Assembly: GCA_002295635.1 (NCBI GenBank)
Contig: DBHK01000025.1
Span: forward strand, 62,001 to 126,000
From: UBA830 sp002295635
GTDB lineage: Bacteria > Pseudomonadota > Alphaproteobacteria > MPNO01 > UBA830
Reading direction: 5' to 3'
Length of the DNA stretch: 64,000 bases
Of the stretch, positions 60,762-64,000 are shown piece after piece. The notes under the pieces were generated by a model. It was not told where the DNA came from, searched no databases, and saw only the letters and a list, made by a program, of their open reading frames with translations. Position numbers and translations under genes: made by a program. Numbering within the stretch: position 1 is the stretch's first letter; each line of letters opens with the position of its first letter.

Positions 60762-62345
60762 ATGACCGACGACGCTCCAATTATCCGACGCGCCCTGATA
60801 TCTGTTTCCGATAAGTCAGGTCTGGCAGATTTCGCGCAATTTCTGAATAACGCCGGCGTCGAAATTGTGTCTACCGGGGGCACAGCCCAGACTATGCGCG
60901 ATGCTGGCATCCCGGTGATCGAGGTCAGCGATCATACAGGGTTTCCCGAAATCCTGAACGGTCGGGTCAAGACGCTTCATCCGAAAGTGCATGGCGGCAT
61001 CTTAGGACGGCGCAACGATCCGGCACATCTGACAACCATGGTTCAACACGATATCGATCCGATTGATCTGATCGTTGTCAACCTTTACCCGTTCGAAGAC
61101 ACTGTCGCCAGCGGCGCCGATTATGAGACCTGCGTCGAAAACATTGATATCGGAGGCCCAGCAATGATTCGCTCCGCAGCCAAGAACCACAACGACGTGA
61201 CAATCGTTACCGATTCTATTGATTACGCCGCAGTTATCGCAGATATGAAAGTAAATGCTGGCGCAACGTCTCTTGACCTGCGGCGACGCCTAGCCGGAAA
61301 TGCCTATGCCCGAACCGCTGCTTACGACTCGGCCATTGGCCGGTGGTTCGCTGAACAGAACAATGATAAGTCTCCGCGCCGGTTTTCCTTATCTGGGACC
61401 CGTGTCCAATCGTTACGCTACGGCGAAAACCCACATCAGGATGCGGCCTTCTACACTACCGGAGAGAAACGTCCGGGCGTTGCCACCGCGACCCAAATTC
61501 AGGGTAAAGAGCTTTCCTACAATAATCTAAATGATACGGACGCCGCGTTCGAGCTAGCAGCCGAGTTCGACACGCCCGCCATAGCGATCATCAAGCATGC
61601 GAATCCGTGTGGTGTCGCGCAAGGCGAAACGCTGGCCAACGCCTATTCCAAAGCCTTGAAATGTGACCCGGTCAGCGCGTTCGGCGGCATCATCGCGGTC
61701 AACAAAGCAATAGATGCTGCCGCTGCAAATGCGATGAAAGATATTTTCTTGGAAGTAATTATTTCGCCGGAGGTCACATGCGAAGCGAGAGAGATTTTTG
61801 CTGCCAAAAAAAATCTCCGCGTACTGGAAACTCGCGGTATGCCAGACCCGGCAGCAAGTGGTCCCGTAGCCAAATTACTTACAGGGGGTTTCCTGCTGCA
61901 GGATCGGGACTCCGGGCGCATCAGTCGCAAAAATTTGAACGTAGTTACAAAGCGTGCGCCGTCACCTCAAGAAATAACGGATATGTTATTTGCTTTCACG
62001 GTTTGTAAACACGTAAAATCCAACGCTATTGTTTATGCTAAGGACGGCGCGACCGTCGGTATTGGTGCCGGCCAGATGAGTCGCGTAGACTCATCCCGAA
62101 TAGCGGCGCGGAAATCGGAGGATGCCGCCAAAGCAGCTGGAGAGACTGAAGCGCTCGTTAAGGGTTCTGTTGTCGCGTCAGATGCGTTCTTCCCGTTTGC
62201 CGATGGGGTTTTGGCTGCCGCGGACGCAGGAGCGACTGCGGTCATTCAACCGGGCGGTTCCATTCGAGACGAGGAGGTTATCGCCGCCGCAGACGATGCA
62301 GGGCTTTCCATGGTTTTAACCGGTATGCGGCATTTTCGGCATTGA
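60762..62345 (+). CDS. purH: Bifunctional AICAR transformylase/IMP cyclohydrolase
   Basis: This complete purH encodes 527 residues, the standard length. The N-terminal IMP cyclohydrolase (MGS-like) domain has VSTGGTAQTMRDAGI and GRVKTLHPKVHGGIL. The AICAR transformylase domain has IAIIKHANPCGVAQGE (catalytic Lys-His), CDPVSAFGGIIAVN, DAFFPFADGV and IQPGGSIRDEEV. It catalyses the last two steps of IMP synthesis. The ATG at 60762 has GGAGG at 7 nt, a much better ribosome site than most genes in the island. Although it directly follows wbpM in the same direction, it is a housekeeping gene, and it marks where the glycan island ends. Confidence 0.97.
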   Translation: MTDDAPIIRRALISVSDKSGLADFAQFLNNAGVEIVSTGGTAQTMRDAGIPVIEVSDHTGFPEILNGRVKTLHPKVHGGILGRRNDPAHLTTMVQHDIDPIDLIVVNLYPFEDTVASGADYETCVENIDIGGPAMIRSAAKNHNDVTIVTDSIDYAAVIADMKVNAGATSLDLRRRLAGNAYARTAAYDSAIGRWFAEQNNDKSPRRFSLSGTRVQSLRYGENPHQDAAFYTTGEKRPGVATATQIQGKELSYNNLNDTDAAFELAAEFDTPAIAIIKHANPCGVAQGETLANAYSKALKCDPVSAFGGIIAVNKAIDAAAANAMKDIFLEVIISPEVTCEAREIFAAKKNLRVLETRGMPDPAASGPVAKLLTGGFLLQDRDSGRISRKNLNVVTKRAPSPQEITDMLFAFTVCKHVKSNAIVYAKDGATVGIGAGQMSRVDSSRIAARKSEDAAKAAGETEALVKGSVVASDAFFPFADGVLAAADAGATAVIQPGGSIRDEEVIAAADDAGLSMVLTGMRHFRH

Positions 62346-62461
62346 TCTTTAGGTGAAGTATAGAAACAAGGCGGGGTATCAGTTTGGGGGTATCATAAAA
62401 GACCACTCCCACATTCTAGGGCATAAACAAGGCTACCTCTGAAGCCTACGTAATGGAAATA

Positions 62462-63736
62462 CTATTCGTCCCGAACCTTCGACAATAGGATAGAAAGCCC
62501 TATCCCGAGGAAGATCAGGATAGTAGCCATGCCAACGCGCTGGGACGATGCGGCCACCGTCACCACCCCAAGTACCAACGGCCCGACAAAAGATGTTGCT
62601 CTCCCAGAAAAAGCAAACAGTCCAAACATCTCGGCAGACATGCCGTCCGGAGACAATCGGGCCATCAGTGACCGGCTCGCAGCCTGCGCTGGACCCATGA
62701 AAACCCCTAATGGTAAGCCAACTATCCAGAACCACATCTTTGATTCGACCAAAAGCAGTGGTACACCAAAACCAATCAACCCACAAAGCGCGATTACTAT
62801 AGTATTCTTTGCACCTATTCGGTCGTCCAACCATGCAAACCCCGCAGCGCCCAATCCCGCCGCTACGTTGAGGACAATACCAAATTGGATTACCTCGGAT
62901 ACGGACATACCGAAAGTGCCAGCAGCGTAAATGCCCCCAAAGGCAAACATCGTATTCATCCCATCGACGTAGAAGACTCGAGCCAAAAGAAACCACGCCA
63001 CATTTCGATAATTGCGAATGCTTCTGATTGTGGAAATCAAATTCCTAATGCCTACTAACGCGATACTGGCAGCTGACTGGGCTGACCGGTCTCCATCGGG
63101 AGTATAGAGAAACAAGGGCAAACAGAAGATTGCAAACCAAATAGCGACCAGGGGGCCAACGACACGCACATGCTCCGCATTCTCTTTATCAAGACCCAAA
63201 GGCGGCGGATTTCCCTGCACAAAAACGAATAACGCTAAAATTAGGCATGTAAGTCCCCCCGCATAACCGAGCCCCCAAGCCCAACCGGAATAACGTCCTA
63301 TTTTTTCCGTTGGCACTAGAGAAGGTAGCATGGCGTTATAAAAAACTTGGCCGATTTCAAATGCAATATTACCGATTACGAAACAGGCCAAAGAATAGAA
63401 AACGTAGTCGTTTTCAGGACGGGCATACCAAAGAAGACTGGCAGCAACGATCGTGATCAAAGAACAAAAGGCAAGCCAGGGCTTCCGGCGGCCGGTCTGA
63501 TCTCCAAGGGCCCCTAGAATCGGGCTGAGAATGGCGATTATGAGGCCGGATACGGCGATAGCCTGGCTCCATTGTTGGGTGCCAATATTCGCATTCTCGG
63601 CCACAGCCGTAACAAAGTAAGCAGAAAATACAAATGTCACTATCACGGTAGGAAAAGCTGAATTGGCCCAGTCATACACGCACCATGCGATACGGGCGCG
63701 GCAATCAGCTTTAACTTTGGGGTCAGGCATTTTCAT
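62462..63736 (-). CDS. UMF1/Atg22-type MFS transporter
   Basis: This 424-residue membrane protein has about twelve hydrophobic segments. The N-terminal CVYDWANSAFPTVIVTFVF is the hallmark of the UMF1 (Atg22-like) family of the major facilitator superfamily, and GALGDQTGRRKPWL is the MFS loop 2-3 motif. Transported substrate is unknown. It converges with purH across a 116-bp gap in which I see no strong terminator hairpin with a T run. Two ATGs, at 63736 and 63730, could start it. Confidence 0.85.
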   Translation of the reverse strand: MKMPDPKVKADCRARIAWCVYDWANSAFPTVIVTFVFSAYFVTAVAENANIGTQQWSQAIAVSGLIIAILSPILGALGDQTGRRKPWLAFCSLITIVAASLLWYARPENDYVFYSLACFVIGNIAFEIGQVFYNAMLPSLVPTEKIGRYSGWAWGLGYAGGLTCLILALFVFVQGNPPPLGLDKENAEHVRVVGPLVAIWFAIFCLPLFLYTPDGDRSAQSAASIALVGIRNLISTIRSIRNYRNVAWFLLARVFYVDGMNTMFAFGGIYAAGTFGMSVSEVIQFGIVLNVAAGLGAAGFAWLDDRIGAKNTIVIALCGLIGFGVPLLLVESKMWFWIVGLPLGVFMGPAQAASRSLMARLSPDGMSAEMFGLFAFSGRATSFVGPLVLGVVTVAASSQRVGMATILIFLGIGLSILLSKVRDE

Positions 63737-63843
63737 ACATAAGAACTTTACACCGAAATTACCTCGCCTACATCCTGAACACCTTCCGTCATATATTTTT
63801 CACGGTTATGATGAATCCCTTTTCAGGGTCAGGAGAAAAAGTT

Positions 63844-64000
63844 GTGAGCTATACTTTGCAGGATTTTTGCGCTGAGATTCACGACATTCTAATAGAAGCT
63901 AACAATGATGATGGCCGAGAAGAAGTTCGACAGAGGTTGAAAAAGCTTCTATCCAACGAAATCTTTATTGATCAGTTTTGTGGTCCCGATAAGCCGATTG
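63844..64000 (+). CDS. 5' end of an unidentified small cytosolic protein, cut by window edge
   Basis: A GTG at 63844 with AGGAG about 8 nt upstream opens a frame that runs to the window edge: about 52 residues, starting MSYTLQDFCAEIHDILIEAN and containing REEVRQRLKKLLSNE. The composition is normal coding with helical character. It recalls the N-terminus of a cupin-like family of small proteins, but this rests on memory and cannot be confirmed from the fragment. It diverges from the MFS gene across 107 bp, which should hold both promoters. Confidence 0.65.
   Translation, partial: MSYTLQDFCAEIHDILIEANNDDGREEVRQRLKKLLSNEIFIDQFCGPDKPI

Noticed and set aside
62346..62461. Rho-independent terminator between purH and the MFS gene
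   Set aside because: Only a 5-bp AGGCT/AGCCT stem without a T run was found.
62433..62996. A 187-codon minus-strand frame near the MFS gene end
   Set aside because: It overlaps the MFS transporter in another frame, is rich in Trp, Cys and Arg, and has no family resemblance.
1..64000. Insertion sequences, integrases, tRNA genes, CRISPR arrays
   Set aside because: No transposase or integrase motif, no tRNA-like cloverleaf and no regularly spaced repeat was noticed by reading; a dedicated scan was not possible.

Overview
The window is a surface-glycan biosynthesis island from a proteobacterium, most likely an alphaproteobacterium. This is inferred from three things: the purH neighbourhood at the right end, frequent TTG/GTG starts in tightly overlapping genes, and a topoisomerase I C-terminal fragment that resembles alphaproteobacterial TopA. 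From the divergent point at about 2.8 kb to the end of purH (62.3 kb) every gene lies on the plus strand, mostly with 1-20 bp overlaps or gaps. No tRNA, rRNA, insertion sequence, integrase or CRISPR array was seen, and no stretch over 300 bases lacks a gene.

Region 1 (1-10.6 kb) is a pseudaminic-acid-type pathway. It has pseC (cut by the left edge), a HisH glutaminase, an unusual HisF2-PseA fusion (acetamidino amidotransferase), a cytidylyltransferase, a PseG-PseH fusion and PseI. An ATP-grasp enzyme and a TylF-like methyltransferase sit inside it. A LIC12162-family transferase lies on the opposite strand. Region 2 (10.6-13.8 kb) holds tailoring genes: a short NAD epimerase, an inositol-monophosphatase-like phosphatase, a PIG-L deacetylase and a PhyH dioxygenase. 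Region 3 (13.8-23.2 kb) is a legionaminic-acid-type pathway (legB, ptmE, legC, legI, legG, a NeuD/LegH-type acetyltransferase) with an unknown repeat protein, a formyltransferase and a methyltransferase. Its CMP-sugar synthetase is probably the one at 28.9 kb.

Region 4 (23.3-38.8 kb) is the least familiar. It contains a B12-type radical SAM enzyme, two orphan GT-B-like proteins, and a radical SAM/SPASM enzyme whose first ~140 residues are TopA C-terminal repeats. It also has a third, strongly diverged NeuB homologue with its own SpsF-type cytidylyltransferase, oxidoreductase and class III aminotransferase. An HpaI-type aldolase, a KdsB-type cytidylyltransferase and an oxidoreductase follow. 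Together these look like one or two uncharacterised ulosonic-acid routes.

Region 5 (38.8-47.5 kb) holds an SxtJ / DUF5989 / SxtI-like carbamoylation trio (with a 50-aa gene that is easily missed), a methyltransferase, an SGNH hydrolase, and a SIS isomerase - HAD phosphatase - SDR - AroB-like sugar-phosphate cyclase - hydroxyacid dehydrogenase module that suggests a carbocyclic (cyclitol-like) sugar. Region 6 (47.5-60.7 kb) holds a heparinase-like protein, a GtrA / GT-C / GT2 lipid-linked glycosylation set, a C-methyl-sugar set (cupin, C-methyltransferase, UXS-like SDR, oxidoreductase), and the WbuB - WbpV-like - WbpM/CapD end of an O-antigen-type cluster. The usual initiating phosphoglycosyltransferase is missing. 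Region 7 (60.8-64 kb) is core chromosome: purH, a UMF1-type MFS transporter on the minus strand, and the start of a further gene. No Wzx, Wzy or ABC exporter is visible, so export genes must lie elsewhere.
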